From: Microbacterium sp. LWH7-1.2
GTDB taxonomy: Bacteria > Actinomycetota > Actinomycetes > Actinomycetales > Microbacteriaceae
DNA: 64,000 nt
Reading direction: 5' to 3'
NCBI RefSeq assembly: GCF_038397755.1
Contig: NZ_CP151637.1
Span: forward strand, 992,001 to 1,056,000
Shown: piece after piece, positions 21,009-29,478 of the stretch
Layout of the letters: each line of letters starts with the position of its first letter
Numbering within the stretch: the first letter of the stretch is position 1
Program-made: the position numbers and the translations under genes
The notes under the pieces: model-generated
Databases searched by the model: none
What the model was told of the DNA's origin: nothing
Seen by the model: the letters and a program-made list of their open reading frames with translations, nothing else

Positions 21009-23531
21009 CTAGACGCCGGAGTACGCGACGATGCCGCGGCGCACAGCATCCAACGCCTTACGGGCCGTTCCCGCGATCGGCTGATCGGCGACGATCGACA
21101 GCTGGTCGAGCAGGTCGATCGTCTGCTTCGACCAGCGCACGAAGTCGCCGGCGGCCATGTCGGCCTCGATCAGCACGCGATCGAGCATGCCGCCGCGCGC
21201 CCACGTGTGCATCGCCAGCGCAAGACCGGCCGCGACAGGCTCGGTGCCCGGCAGCCGATGCTCCTGCTCGATGTCGTCGAGCTCTTGCCATAGGGACAGC
21301 GTCGCCTCGAACGCCGGGCGGAACGCCCCGCGCGGCAGCCCCCTCTCCCCTGGGCCGCCGTCGTCCCGCCGCGGCTCGTATACGAGCGAGCAGGCGAGCG
21401 CGGCGAGGGAGGCGGCATCCAGGTCCTTCCAGATGCCGCGCCGCAGCGACTCGGCGACGAGGAGGTCCCGCTCGCCGTAGATGCGGCGCATCGTGCGACC
21501 CGCGGGGGTCAGCGTCGTCGTCCCGTCTTCGTGGATCGACACGTACTCGAGGGCGCCCAGCACGTCGACGACGCGGTCGAAGATGCGCGCCACCGTGCCG
21601 GTGCGGGTCTCGATCTGGCGCCGCAGCTTGTCGACGTCGCGCTTGAGCTTCCAGTACCTCTCGGCCCACCGCGCGTGTTGCTCGCGGTCGGGGCATTGAT
21701 GGCACGGATGCCGCTGCATCTGCTTGCGCAGGCTCGCGATGTGCCGCTGTCGCTCGTCGCGAGTCCGGCGGGACGCGCTCACGTCCTTGCGGTTGAGCTT
21801 CTCGACGTCGCTCAGCTCGCGGCGGATGCGCGAGTACTCGGCGAAGTCGCCGCGGTCGCACGCCATCGCCTTCGCGTAGCCTGCGAGCGACTCCTCCTGT
21901 TCCTTCACCTGCCGGGCGAGCCCGACGACGGCGCGGTCGGCCTGGAACTGGGCGAACGAGGACTCGAGGATCTCGCGCGCCTTGGCACGGCCGAACTGGT
22001 CGATGAGGTTGACCGCCATGTTGTACGTCGGCCGGAAGCTCGAGTTGAGCGGGTACGTGCGTCGGGAGGCGAGGGCGGCCACGGCCTGCGGGTCGAGACC
22101 CTCGGTCCACTGGATGACCGCGTGTCCCTCGACGTCGATGCCTCGCCGGCCTGCCCGACCGGTGAGCTGCGTGTACTCCCCCGACGTGATGGCGACACGG
22201 GCTTCGCCGTTGAACTTCTCGAGCTTCTCGAGCACCACGGTGCGCGCGGGCATGTTGATGCCGAGGGCGAGGGTCTCGGTGGCGAACACGACCTTCACCA
22301 GCTTGCGCTGGAAGAGCTCCTCGACAACCTCCTTGAACGCCGGCAGCAGTCCCGCGTGGTGCGAGGCGACGCCGCGCTCGAGGTTCTCGCGCCATTCCCA
22401 GAAGCCGAGCACGGCGAGGTCCTCCTCGAGGAGGGTGCGCGTGCGCTCCTCGATCACGGCGCGGATCTCGCGCCGCTCCTCCTGCGAGGTCAGCCGCACA
22501 CCGGCACGGCGCACCTGTTGCACGGCCGCGTCGCAGCCCGCCCGGCTGAAGATGAAGAAGATCGCGGGCAGCAGGTTGGCGCGCGACAGCAGCTCGACGA
22601 CGTCGGGGCGGTCGAGACGCTCGATCCGCTGTACGTTCGCGGACCGCACCGGCCGCTTGCCGCCGCGGTTCGGGCGACGACGGGCTGCCTCGTATCCCGC
22701 TTGCCGCGCGCTGTTGGACGCCTGCACCCGATGATTGCGCTCGAAGTTCTGGCCTTTGAAGGAGCGGATGCGCATGAGCTCCTGGTTGACCTGGGCCGTC
22801 GCGATGCCGGCGCGGTCGTCGAAGAGCGGGAGCAGATCGCCGCGCACGAGCACGTGCTGCTCGAGGGGCACCGGGCGCGTCTCGGAGACGATGACCTCTA
22901 CCGCAGGTTCGCCCCCATCGGCACCGGCGCCGCGCACCGTGTCGAGCCAGTCGCCGAACTCCTCGGCGTTCGAGACGGTCGCCGACAGTGAGACCAGCCG
23001 CACGCTCGGCGCGAGGTGGATGATGACCTCCTCCCACACCGCGCCGCGGAAGCGGTCGGCGAGGTAGTGCACCTCGTCCATGACCACGTAGCGGAGGCCC
23101 CGCAGCGCAGGAGAGTCGGCGTACAGCATGTTGCGCAGCACCTCGGTCGTCATGACGACGATGCGCGCATTGCCGTTGATGTTGGTGTCGCCGGTGAGGA
23201 GACCGACCTCGCCCTCGCCGTAGACGTCCTGGAGCTCACGGAACTTCTGGTTCGAGAGCGCCTTCATCGGAGTCGTGTAGAACGCCTTGTCGCCGGGTTC
23301 GCGCATCGCGAGGTGCACCGCGAACTCGCCGACGATCGTCTTTCCCGCCCCGGTGGGGGCGGCGACCAGGACGCTCCGGCCCTCCTCGAGGGCCTGGCAT
23401 CCTTCGATCTGGAACGGATCGAGGGTGAACCGCTGGGAGGCGGCGAAGGCGGCCGTGATCGGGTGCGTCCGGTCGAGGCGCGCGGACGCGCTCGCGCGCG
23501 CGTAGCGGTCGGCGGGAGCGGGCTCGCTCAC
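21009..23531 (-). CDS. helY: Ski2/HelY-like DEAD/DEAH-box RNA helicase
   Basis: An 840-residue superfamily 2 helicase. Visible motifs: LVAAPTGAGKTIVGE (Walker A), VVMDEVHYLADRFRG (DEVH), VSLSATVSN (motif III), MPARTVVLEKLEKF, QLTGRAGRRGID (motif VI). A C-terminal helical DSHCT domain (GEYERDLL-like region before the end; RWSKQTIDLLDQL) closes the protein. It is the Mtr4/Ski2-related group involved in RNA processing. The GTG at 23531 overlaps the tatC stop (GTGA); the order pafB-pafC-tatA-tatC-helicase equals Mycobacterium tuberculosis Rv2096c-Rv2092c, where this gene is helY. Confidence 0.93.
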   Translation of the reverse strand: MSEPAPADRYARASASARLDRTHPITAAFAASQRFTLDPFQIEGCQALEEGRSVLVAAPTGAGKTIVGEFAVHLAMREPGDKAFYTTPMKALSNQKFRELQDVYGEGEVGLLTGDTNINGNARIVVMTTEVLRNMLYADSPALRGLRYVVMDEVHYLADRFRGAVWEEVIIHLAPSVRLVSLSATVSNAEEFGDWLDTVRGAGADGGEPAVEVIVSETRPVPLEQHVLVRGDLLPLFDDRAGIATAQVNQELMRIRSFKGQNFERNHRVQASNSARQAGYEAARRRPNRGGKRPVRSANVQRIERLDRPDVVELLSRANLLPAIFFIFSRAGCDAAVQQVRRAGVRLTSQEERREIRAVIEERTRTLLEEDLAVLGFWEWRENLERGVASHHAGLLPAFKEVVEELFQRKLVKVVFATETLALGINMPARTVVLEKLEKFNGEARVAITSGEYTQLTGRAGRRGIDVEGHAVIQWTEGLDPQAVAALASRRTYPLNSSFRPTYNMAVNLIDQFGRAKAREILESSFAQFQADRAVVGLARQVKEQEESLAGYAKAMACDRGDFAEYSRIRRELSDVEKLNRKDVSASRRTRDERQRHIASLRKQMQRHPCHQCPDREQHARWAERYWKLKRDVDKLRRQIETRTGTVARIFDRVVDVLGALEYVSIHEDGTTTLTPAGRTMRRIYGERDLLVAESLRRGIWKDLDAASLAALACSLVYEPRRDDGGPGERGLPRGAFRPAFEATLSLWQELDDIEQEHRLPGTEPVAAGLALAMHTWARGGMLDRVLIEADMAAGDFVRWSKQTIDLLDQLSIVADQPIAGTARKALDAVRRGIVAYSGV

Positions 23532-24355
23532 GAGACCTCGGGCGGCAGGATGCCGGCTGCGCGGTCCCGCTTGGCCTTGCGGCGGTCGAACAGCATCGAG
23601 AGGCCGACTGCCGCGAAGTACAGCACACACAGGATGCCCGCGAGCAGCAGCATCGAGGTGACGTCAGCGGCGGGGGTCGCGGCGGCCGCGAACACGGTGA
23701 TCACGATGATGGCGACGCGCCATCCCTTGAGGATGCCGCGACCCGACACGACGCCCGCCAGATTGAGCGCCACCAGGAAGACCGGCGTCACGAACGAAAC
23801 CCCGATCACCAGCAGCAGCTTGAAGACGAAGTCGTAGTACGTGGCGTAGTCGTAGAACTGCGCGATGCCCTGGTCGTTCGGCACGAAGTTCGCCATGAGC
23901 ACGACCATGTGCGGCATGATCAGCCAGCCCACGTACAGCCCGGCGACGAACAGGGGGATCGCGGCGGCGAGGAAGCCGATCGTGTAGCTGATCTCTTTGC
24001 GCGTGAGCCCGGGCATGATGAACGCCCAGATCTGCCAGAGCCAGATGGGCGCCGAGATCAGCAGTCCGATCGCGAACGCGATCCGCATGTGCAGGTCGAA
24101 ACCGCTCGACACGGTCGTGAAGTTGAGCGCGATGTACTGGTCGCCGCGTTCGCCCGCGATCTGCACGATCGGCTGCGAGAGCAGGTCGATGACCCAGCCG
24201 CTGATGACGAATGCGACGATCATTCCGACGACGAGGCCGGCCGCGGCGATGAAGAAGCGCCGCCGGAGCTCGCGCAGATGCCCGCCCAGAGACATGCGCT
24301 TGTCGCGCCGAGGCTGCTCAGGCTCCTCGATGCGCGGTGGATCCGTGGTGACCAC
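23528..24355 (-). CDS. tatC: Sec-independent protein translocase TatC
   Basis: A 275-residue polytopic protein with six spans that recognises twin-arginine signal peptides. MSLGGHLRELRRRFFIAAAG is the conserved cytoplasmic N terminus. APIWLWQIWAFIMPGLTRKE is the most conserved family stretch (LYQ-x-W-x-F-x-x-PGL), and the Glu of that loop is present. The basic tail (DRRKAKRDRAAG) is usual. It follows tatA by 6 bp on the same strand. One predicted Tat substrate in the window is the phospholipase-C-type protein at 47861-49678. Confidence 0.96.
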   Translation of the reverse strand: MVTTDPPRIEEPEQPRRDKRMSLGGHLRELRRRFFIAAAGLVVGMIVAFVISGWVIDLLSQPIVQIAGERGDQYIALNFTTVSSGFDLHMRIAFAIGLLISAPIWLWQIWAFIMPGLTRKEISYTIGFLAAAIPLFVAGLYVGWLIMPHMVVLMANFVPNDQGIAQFYDYATYYDFVFKLLLVIGVSFVTPVFLVALNLAGVVSGRGILKGWRVAIIVITVFAAAATPAADVTSMLLLAGILCVLYFAAVGLSMLFDRRKAKRDRAAGILPPEVS

Positions 24356-24361
24356 GGTGGG

Positions 24362-24607
24362 TCAGGATGAGGGGTCTGCGGTGCTGCTCGAGCTCGCGGG
24401 GGTGTCGGCCTTGGGAGTCTCGGACGCCACGTTCTCGGCCTTCGGCTTCGCCGTGGAGTCGTCTTCCTTCATCGCCTTCATCTCGCCCTTGAAGACCCGG
24501 GCGGACTGACCGAGGCTCTTGGCCAGAGCCGGCAGTTTCGCCGCCCCGAACAGAAGCAGGATCACCGCGAGGATGATCAGAAGGTGCGGCCATCCGAATG
24601 CGCCCAT
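24362..24607 (-). CDS. tatA: Sec-independent protein translocase TatA
   Basis: An 81-residue TatA: a single membrane span (HLLIILAVILLLFGAAKLP), the hinge FGAAKLPALAKSLGQS, an amphipathic helix (ARVFKGEMKAMKED) and an acidic/Ser-rich disordered tail. It oligomerises to form the Tat channel with TatC encoded next. GGAGACTC upstream of the ATG at 24607 is the ribosome-binding region. The gap to pafC is 67 bp, so transcription could run on from pafBC. Confidence 0.95.
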   Translation of the reverse strand: MGAFGWPHLLIILAVILLLFGAAKLPALAKSLGQSARVFKGEMKAMKEDDSTAKPKAENVASETPKADTPASSSSTADPSS

Positions 24608-24674
24608 GCGGAGTCTCCTTGTCGGTGCGGATGTGCGTCCAGTGTAACCCGACGGCGAGCGGCCAGAACTGCCC

Positions 24675-25637
24675 TCACCGGTATTGCGCCAAGCCCGCTT
24701 CTGCCCAGTCCGCGACGGCGCGACGTGCGGCCGCAGGCTCGAGCACCTCGACGAGTCCGCCGCGGCGCGCCGCGAGGCGGCGGAGGCTCAGCTCGTCGGC
24801 GACCCGCATGGTCGCGACGGTGACGCCGTCGGCGGTCTCGAGCGTGGCGCGATCGAGGTAGTCCCCCAGCAGCGGCGCGACATCCTCCGCGAATCGGATG
24901 CGCGCGACCACCTCGCCCGCGTCGGTGTCGAACCAGTCCGGTGCCTGGTCGACGGCGTGCGTGCTCGGGATGCCGGTGAGCTCGAGGTCGCTGACGCGGT
25001 CGAGGTGGAACGTGCGCATCGCCTCGCGCAGATGGCACCAGCCCTGCAGGTACCACTGCCCGCTCGCGATGTGCACCTTCACCGGGTCGACCGTGCGCGT
25101 CGTGGGCGCGGCGTCCGGCGCCTTGTACGTGAACGACACGGCGACGCCTCGCCGCAGCGCGTCGGACACGAGGTCGCGCACGGCGTCGACGGGCTCGGTG
25201 GCGAGGATCACCTCGGCGGGAATCCCCGACGCGCCCCGCGCGAGCTTCGCGAGAAGCCCCGCGTACACGGCGGTGTCGCCCACGCCCGGGATCGACCGCG
25301 CCAGCTGCAGGCCCGCCAGGAGCGCCGCCGCCTCGCGTGCCGTGAGTTTGGGCGCGCGCTCCAGACCGACGGAGTTCGTGATGACGATGAGGTCGCGCTC
25401 GTCGAGGAGGTCCCAGTCGATGTCGAACAGGTCGTTCGCCATCTGCCAGTAGCCGCGGTCGCCCGGCAGGCCGATCACCGTGAGTTTCTCGACCATCGAC
25501 CGCATCTGCTCGGGTGAGACGTCGAACTCGTCGGCGGCCTCCGCCAGCGACACCTCGCCCTTGCCGATCAGGTACGGGACGAGCTGGAGCATGAGGGCGG
25601 CGCGGTCGGTCGCCACGAGTTGGCGCCGGACGCTCAT
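24675..25637 (-). CDS. pafC: WYL-domain regulator PafC
   Basis: A 320-residue protein with an N-terminal winged HTH (MLQLVPYLIGKGEVSLAEAADEFDVS in parts) and a WYL domain (GVAVSFTYKAPDAAPTTRTVDPVKV; WYLQGWCHLREAMRTFHLDRV). In mycobacteria PafB and PafC form a heterodimer that activates LexA/RecA-independent DNA-damage genes. WYLQGWC is the WYL signature itself. Its ATG overlaps the pafB stop by 4 bp (ATGA), fitting co-translation of a complex. Confidence 0.94.
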   Translation of the reverse strand: MSVRRQLVATDRAALMLQLVPYLIGKGEVSLAEAADEFDVSPEQMRSMVEKLTVIGLPGDRGYWQMANDLFDIDWDLLDERDLIVITNSVGLERAPKLTAREAAALLAGLQLARSIPGVGDTAVYAGLLAKLARGASGIPAEVILATEPVDAVRDLVSDALRRGVAVSFTYKAPDAAPTTRTVDPVKVHIASGQWYLQGWCHLREAMRTFHLDRVSDLELTGIPSTHAVDQAPDWFDTDAGEVVARIRFAEDVAPLLGDYLDRATLETADGVTVATMRVADELSLRRLAARRGGLVEVLEPAAARRAVADWAEAGLAQYR

Positions 25638-26629
25638 GAGATCCCTCCGTGGAGGTCGCGGGTCGCCGCGAGCCGGTCGATGACGCGGTCGCGCAGGTCC
25701 GCCGGTTCGACGACCCGAACCTCGGGACCGTAGGAGGCGAGCTCGTCGGCGAAGATGTGCGCGTCGACGTACGGCACGCGGATCCCCTGCTCGGCGGGCT
25801 GGGCGCGCCGCGCGAGACGCAGCGCCGCCTCGGTGCCGGGGTTCACCTCCAGCAGCGCCGAATTGCGCGCAGCGACGTCGTCGAGACCCGCGAGTGCGCG
25901 GTCGCCCGCACCCTCGCGCAGCGCCGCGTCGAAAGACGCGCGGGTGATGGAGACCGCACCGACGATGCGCGCGAGCAGGAACGTGCGGTCGGCCTGGACG
26001 TCGAGGTCGATGCCGAACACGTGCCACCGGCCCTCGTACTCGACGAGGGCGAGCGGCTGCACGCGCCGCGTGCGAGGTGCCGCCTCCCCCGGCTTGAGGT
26101 ACGGGAAGGTGACCACGCGGCTCGACTCGATGGCCTGCTGCAGCGCCGGGAACGCGGGATCGCGCAGGCTGAGGCGCGGCGAGAAGCCGATGATGGGCTC
26201 GTCGACGAGATCCCCCAGGGCGCGGATCTTGCGCAGTCCGCTGCGGGCGTCGTCCGACATGGAGCTCTCGCTCCAGACACCGCCGGCGAGGGTGAGCAGC
26301 GCCAGCTCGGCGGGGGTGAACTCGATGTCCTCCGGGAGCTCGTACTCGGCGCTCGGCACGCGGTACCGCGCCTCGCGCAGGTCGTCGGGGTCGGCCCAGT
26401 CGCCGATCGTCTCGATGGGAACGCCCAGCCCGCGCAGCGACTCCTTGTCGCGCTCGAACATCTTCTCGAGCGCGTCCTTCGACGCGCCCGCCTCGCTCTG
26501 CTCGCGGTAGCCCGCGACCGAGGTCAGGATGGTGTCCTTCGTGAGGCCCTGATCGGTCGCGATGAGCGCCACCACGAGGTTCACCAGGCGCTCCTCGGGC
26601 GGGATCTTCGCGGCGGCAGTGGCAGGCAC
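25634..26629 (-). CDS. pafB: WYL-domain regulator PafB
   Basis: A 331-residue partner of PafC. IPPEERLVNLVVALIATDQGLTKDTIL and the FERDKESLRGLGVPIE segment form the HTH region. The WYL domain covers VVTFPYLKPGEAAPRTRRVQPLALVEYEGRWHVFG in pieces, and its signature is present as RWHVFGIDLD. The GTG start has TAGGAT ending 6 bases upstream, suggesting the pafBC mRNA is leaderless. In proteasome-bearing actinobacteria this gene follows pafA; here a lipoprotein FKBP and trmI stand upstream and no proteasome genes are present. Confidence 0.94.
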   Translation of the reverse strand: MPATAAAKIPPEERLVNLVVALIATDQGLTKDTILTSVAGYREQSEAGASKDALEKMFERDKESLRGLGVPIETIGDWADPDDLREARYRVPSAEYELPEDIEFTPAELALLTLAGGVWSESSMSDDARSGLRKIRALGDLVDEPIIGFSPRLSLRDPAFPALQQAIESSRVVTFPYLKPGEAAPRTRRVQPLALVEYEGRWHVFGIDLDVQADRTFLLARIVGAVSITRASFDAALREGAGDRALAGLDDVAARNSALLEVNPGTEAALRLARRAQPAEQGIRVPYVDAHIFADELASYGPEVRVVEPADLRDRVIDRLAATRDLHGGIS

Positions 26630-26675
26630 CCGCCTATCCTATGACCGCCCGTGTCGAGGTCGTCGAACCCCGGCG

Positions 26676-27641
26676 CTACTCCGCCGGCACCGCGTCGACG
26701 CCGAGGATGTCGATGACGAAGACCAAGGTCGAGTCGGCCGGGATGCCGCCCTGCGCCTGGTCGCCGTAGCCCTCGGCGGGCGGCACGACGACGAGCACCT
26801 GCGAGCCGACGGTCTGTCCTTCGAGCGCCTTCGCGAAGCCGGGGACCACGGCGTCGAGCGTGAGGGATGCGGGCTCGCCGTCCCACGTCGAGTCGAAGGG
26901 CTCGTCTTCACCCCACACCACGCCGGTGTAGTGGACGCGCACCGGCTGCTCGCCGGTGACCTCGTCGCCGTCGCCCTTCTTGAGCGTCTGGATCGTCAGA
27001 TCGCTCGGGGCCGCACCGTCGGGGATGATGAGGCCGGGGCGTCCGTCGGGCGCGCGCACGACGCTGGGCAGCCCGAAGCCGCTGTTGAACTGGTTCTGGC
27101 CGTCGGCGGCCGCGAGGTACACCTTGCGCAGGTCGATGACGGCGACGAGCGCGTCTCCGTCATCGAGACCGGCCTGCTCGGCGACGCCGTCGCCCAGGTC
27201 GTCGGGCGACAGCGCGACCGCGACGCGGGATCCCTCGGTGGCGCAGTGCAGGGCCTCCTCGAAGCCGGGGAAGTTGGCGAACTGCGCGACCGAGCCCACC
27301 CGTGACAGGTCGCCGTCGTACGGCGTCGCGGCGAGCAGCTCGCCGGTCGTGCCGCTGAACAGTGCGACGTCGAGCACGAGAGACTGGGTCGCGGACGTGA
27401 TGGCGGTGCCGTCACCCGTCACGACGTCCTCGTAGGCGAGCTGCGGTGCCTTCACCGGCGTGTACAGGTCGACCTCGGGCTCGTCCTCGGTGTCGCCGGT
27501 GACGGTGATGAGGTCCATCACGTCGGGGTTCGATACCTCGGGACGCGAGCAGTCGGACAGGGACGAGCCGGGCAGCGAGCATCCGGCCAGGCCGACGGTC
27601 ACCAGTCCCAGGACAACCAGGGCAGCGGGGATCTTGCGCAC
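26676..27641 (-). CDS. Lipoprotein with FKBP-type peptidyl-prolyl isomerase domain
   Basis: A 321-residue lipoprotein: signal peptide LVVLGLVTVGLAGC with lipobox Cys at residue 21, then a linker region and two FKBP-like parts. The C-terminal FKBP is the clearer one (PVRVHYTGVVWGEDEPFDSTWD, PGFAKALEGQTVGSQVLVVVPPAEGYG); the N-terminal half (LAYEDVVTGDGTAI) looks like a degenerate copy. It would act as a proline isomerase or chaperone on the outer face of the membrane. TAAACT overlapping the trmI stop codon ends 6 bases before the GTG, so it probably starts its own leaderless transcript. Confidence 0.92.
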   Translation of the reverse strand: MRKIPAALVVLGLVTVGLAGCSLPGSSLSDCSRPEVSNPDVMDLITVTGDTEDEPEVDLYTPVKAPQLAYEDVVTGDGTAITSATQSLVLDVALFSGTTGELLAATPYDGDLSRVGSVAQFANFPGFEEALHCATEGSRVAVALSPDDLGDGVAEQAGLDDGDALVAVIDLRKVYLAAADGQNQFNSGFGLPSVVRAPDGRPGLIIPDGAAPSDLTIQTLKKGDGDEVTGEQPVRVHYTGVVWGEDEPFDSTWDGEPASLTLDAVVPGFAKALEGQTVGSQVLVVVPPAEGYGDQAQGGIPADSTLVFVIDILGVDAVPAE

Positions 27642-27650
27642 CGGGCTAGT

Positions 27651-28682
27651 TTAGGCGGACTCGTCGGGCGTGTCGGACCGTCCCGCCGCCTGGCGCGCGC
27701 CCTCGGCGGCGCGCTCGGCCTCGCGCACCCGCTTGCGCAGGTTCTTGTCGGTGATCTGCCGGTCGCCGACGGCGCCCGGCGTCCACAGCTCCACGTCCTC
27801 GTCGCCGTAGCTCGACTTGGATGCACGGCGCTTCACCTCGGGCGGGATGGCCCCGGGGGCCAGCCGGCGCGCCCACACGAGGAACCCGGTGTGCGCGATC
27901 ATGCGGTGATCCGGGCGCACGGCGAGGCCCTCGACGTGCCAGCCGCGCACCATGGTCTCGTTCGCGTCGGGCTCGGTGAACAGCCCGGTCCCGCGGATGT
28001 ACTCCGCGACACGGCTGAGCTGGGTCGCCGTCGCGACATAGCAGACCACCACACCACCGGGGGTGAGCGCCTCGGCCACGGCGTCGATGCACTCCCAGGG
28101 CGCGAGCATGTCGAGCACGACACGATCGACGGATGCCTCGGCCACCGTGTCGTTCAGCTCCTCGGCGAGGTCGCCCACCACCACGTCCCAGTTCGCCGGA
28201 ACGTGGCCGGTGAACGTCTCCACGTTCGCCCGCGCGACCGCGGCGAAGTCGTCACGGCGCTCGAAGGAGACGAGCCGCCCTTCGCCCCCGATCGCGCGCA
28301 GGAGCCAGAGCGACAGCGCCCCCGAGCCCACGCCGGCCTCGACGACCGTGGCGCCGGGGAAGATGTCGGCTTCGGCGAGGATCTGCGCCGCGTCCTTCGG
28401 GTACACGATCGCCGCACCCCGCGGCATCGACATCACGAAGTCGCGCAGCAGCGGCCGCAGCGCCAGGTACTCGTGCCCGCCGCTGTTGGCGACGACGGAC
28501 CCGTCGGGCTGCCCGACGAGCTGCGAGTGGCGCAGCACGCCGTGGTGCGTGTGCAGCTCACCGCCCTCGCGGAGCGTGATGGTGTGGAGGCGCCCCTTGG
28601 GTCCGGTGAGCTGGACGCGGTCGCCGAGGCGGAACGGACCGCTCGGACGGGAGCCCGCGGTCTCCAGGTTGTCGTCGGTCAT
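27651..28682 (-). CDS. trmI: tRNA (adenine-N1)-methyltransferase, TrmI type
   Basis: A 343-residue class I methyltransferase that makes 1-methyladenosine at tRNA position 58. The N-terminal domain (FRLGDRVQLTGPKGRLHTI) and IVYPKDAAQILAEADIFPGATVVEAGVGSGALSLWL-type motif I are typical, as is DRVVLDMLAPWECID (motif IV). The lysine/arginine-rich tail from KRRASKSSYGDED onward is longer than in M. tuberculosis Rv2118c. Its ATG overlaps the HAD gene stop (ATGA). In relatives this gene borders the proteasome cluster. Confidence 0.93.
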   Translation of the reverse strand: MTDDNLETAGSRPSGPFRLGDRVQLTGPKGRLHTITLREGGELHTHHGVLRHSQLVGQPDGSVVANSGGHEYLALRPLLRDFVMSMPRGAAIVYPKDAAQILAEADIFPGATVVEAGVGSGALSLWLLRAIGGEGRLVSFERRDDFAAVARANVETFTGHVPANWDVVVGDLAEELNDTVAEASVDRVVLDMLAPWECIDAVAEALTPGGVVVCYVATATQLSRVAEYIRGTGLFTEPDANETMVRGWHVEGLAVRPDHRMIAHTGFLVWARRLAPGAIPPEVKRRASKSSYGDEDVELWTPGAVGDRQITDKNLRKRVREAERAAEGARQAAGRSDTPDESA

Positions 28683-29386
28683 CGGGCGGTCTCCTCGGCG
28701 GGGTGCGTGGCGTGGACGCGGGCGCGGTGCGCCGCGTGGAAGTCGACGACATCTGCGGCCGTGCGCCCTTCGAGGCTCTGCCATAGCGTGTGGGCGCCGG
28801 CGCCAGTGAGCGACACCATGAGCGGCACGCCGATGACCGACGCGCCCGACGCGACGGCTGAGCGCAATCCGTTGGGCGAGTCCTCGATGGCGACCGTCTG
28901 GTCGGGCGTGACTCCGAGCGCCTCGCACGCCTGGAGATAAGGGTCGGGAAAGGGCTTCGGGCGCGTGGCGTCGTCGCCGGCGATGACGACGTCGAACGCG
29001 TCGAAGTCGATGAGGTCCACGACGGTCTGCGCCATACGACGCATCGACATCGTCACGAGTCCCGTCTTGACACCGGCGTCACGCAGGCTCGCCAGCAGCT
29101 CACGGGCGCCGGGGCGGAACGGCACGCCCGTGGCGGACAGCTGGCGCATGACGTCCTCGGTGAGGTGGTCGATGATCGCGTCGGTGCTCATACGCACGCC
29201 CGTGCCCTGCAGGATGCGGGCGGAGTCCTCGAGCCCGAGGCCGACCAATCCGAGCGCCTGCTCATGCGACCACGTCCCCCCGAAGCTCTCGATGAGAGGC
29301 GTCTCCGCCGCCATCCAGTACGGCTCGGTGTCGACGAGGGTGCCGTCCATGTCCCACAGGACGGCGGCGAGTCGGGGCGCATTCAC
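28679..29386 (-). CDS. HAD-family phosphatase (beta-phosphoglucomutase-like)
   Basis: A 235-residue HAD hydrolase. DMDGTLVDTEPYW holds the nucleophile and acid Asp (motif I), LVTMSMRRM the Ser/Thr of motif II, KPFPDPYLQAC the Lys of motif III, and AIEDSPNGLRSAV the acidic motif IV. A small helical cap lies between motifs I and II, as in the beta-phosphoglucomutase/phosphatase group; the substrate is not predictable. The GTG start has TAGGAT ending 6 bases upstream. It leads the trmI gene with a 4-bp overlap. Confidence 0.9.
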   Translation of the reverse strand: MNAPRLAAVLWDMDGTLVDTEPYWMAAETPLIESFGGTWSHEQALGLVGLGLEDSARILQGTGVRMSTDAIIDHLTEDVMRQLSATGVPFRPGARELLASLRDAGVKTGLVTMSMRRMAQTVVDLIDFDAFDVVIAGDDATRPKPFPDPYLQACEALGVTPDQTVAIEDSPNGLRSAVASGASVIGVPLMVSLTGAGAHTLWQSLEGRTAADVVDFHAAHRARVHATHPAEETAR

Positions 29387-29478
29387 CGTGCAATCCTACC
29401 GAGGGCTCTCCGGCCCTCCCCGGGGGTGGGGGCCTATCCTGGAAGGAACCCGCAGCGGATGAGGGCGAAAGGGGTCCC

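Noticed and set aside
28683..28928. N-terminal extension of TrmI beyond the ATG at 28682
   Set aside because: It overlaps the HAD gene almost completely and does not match the family; the ATGA junction explains the true start.
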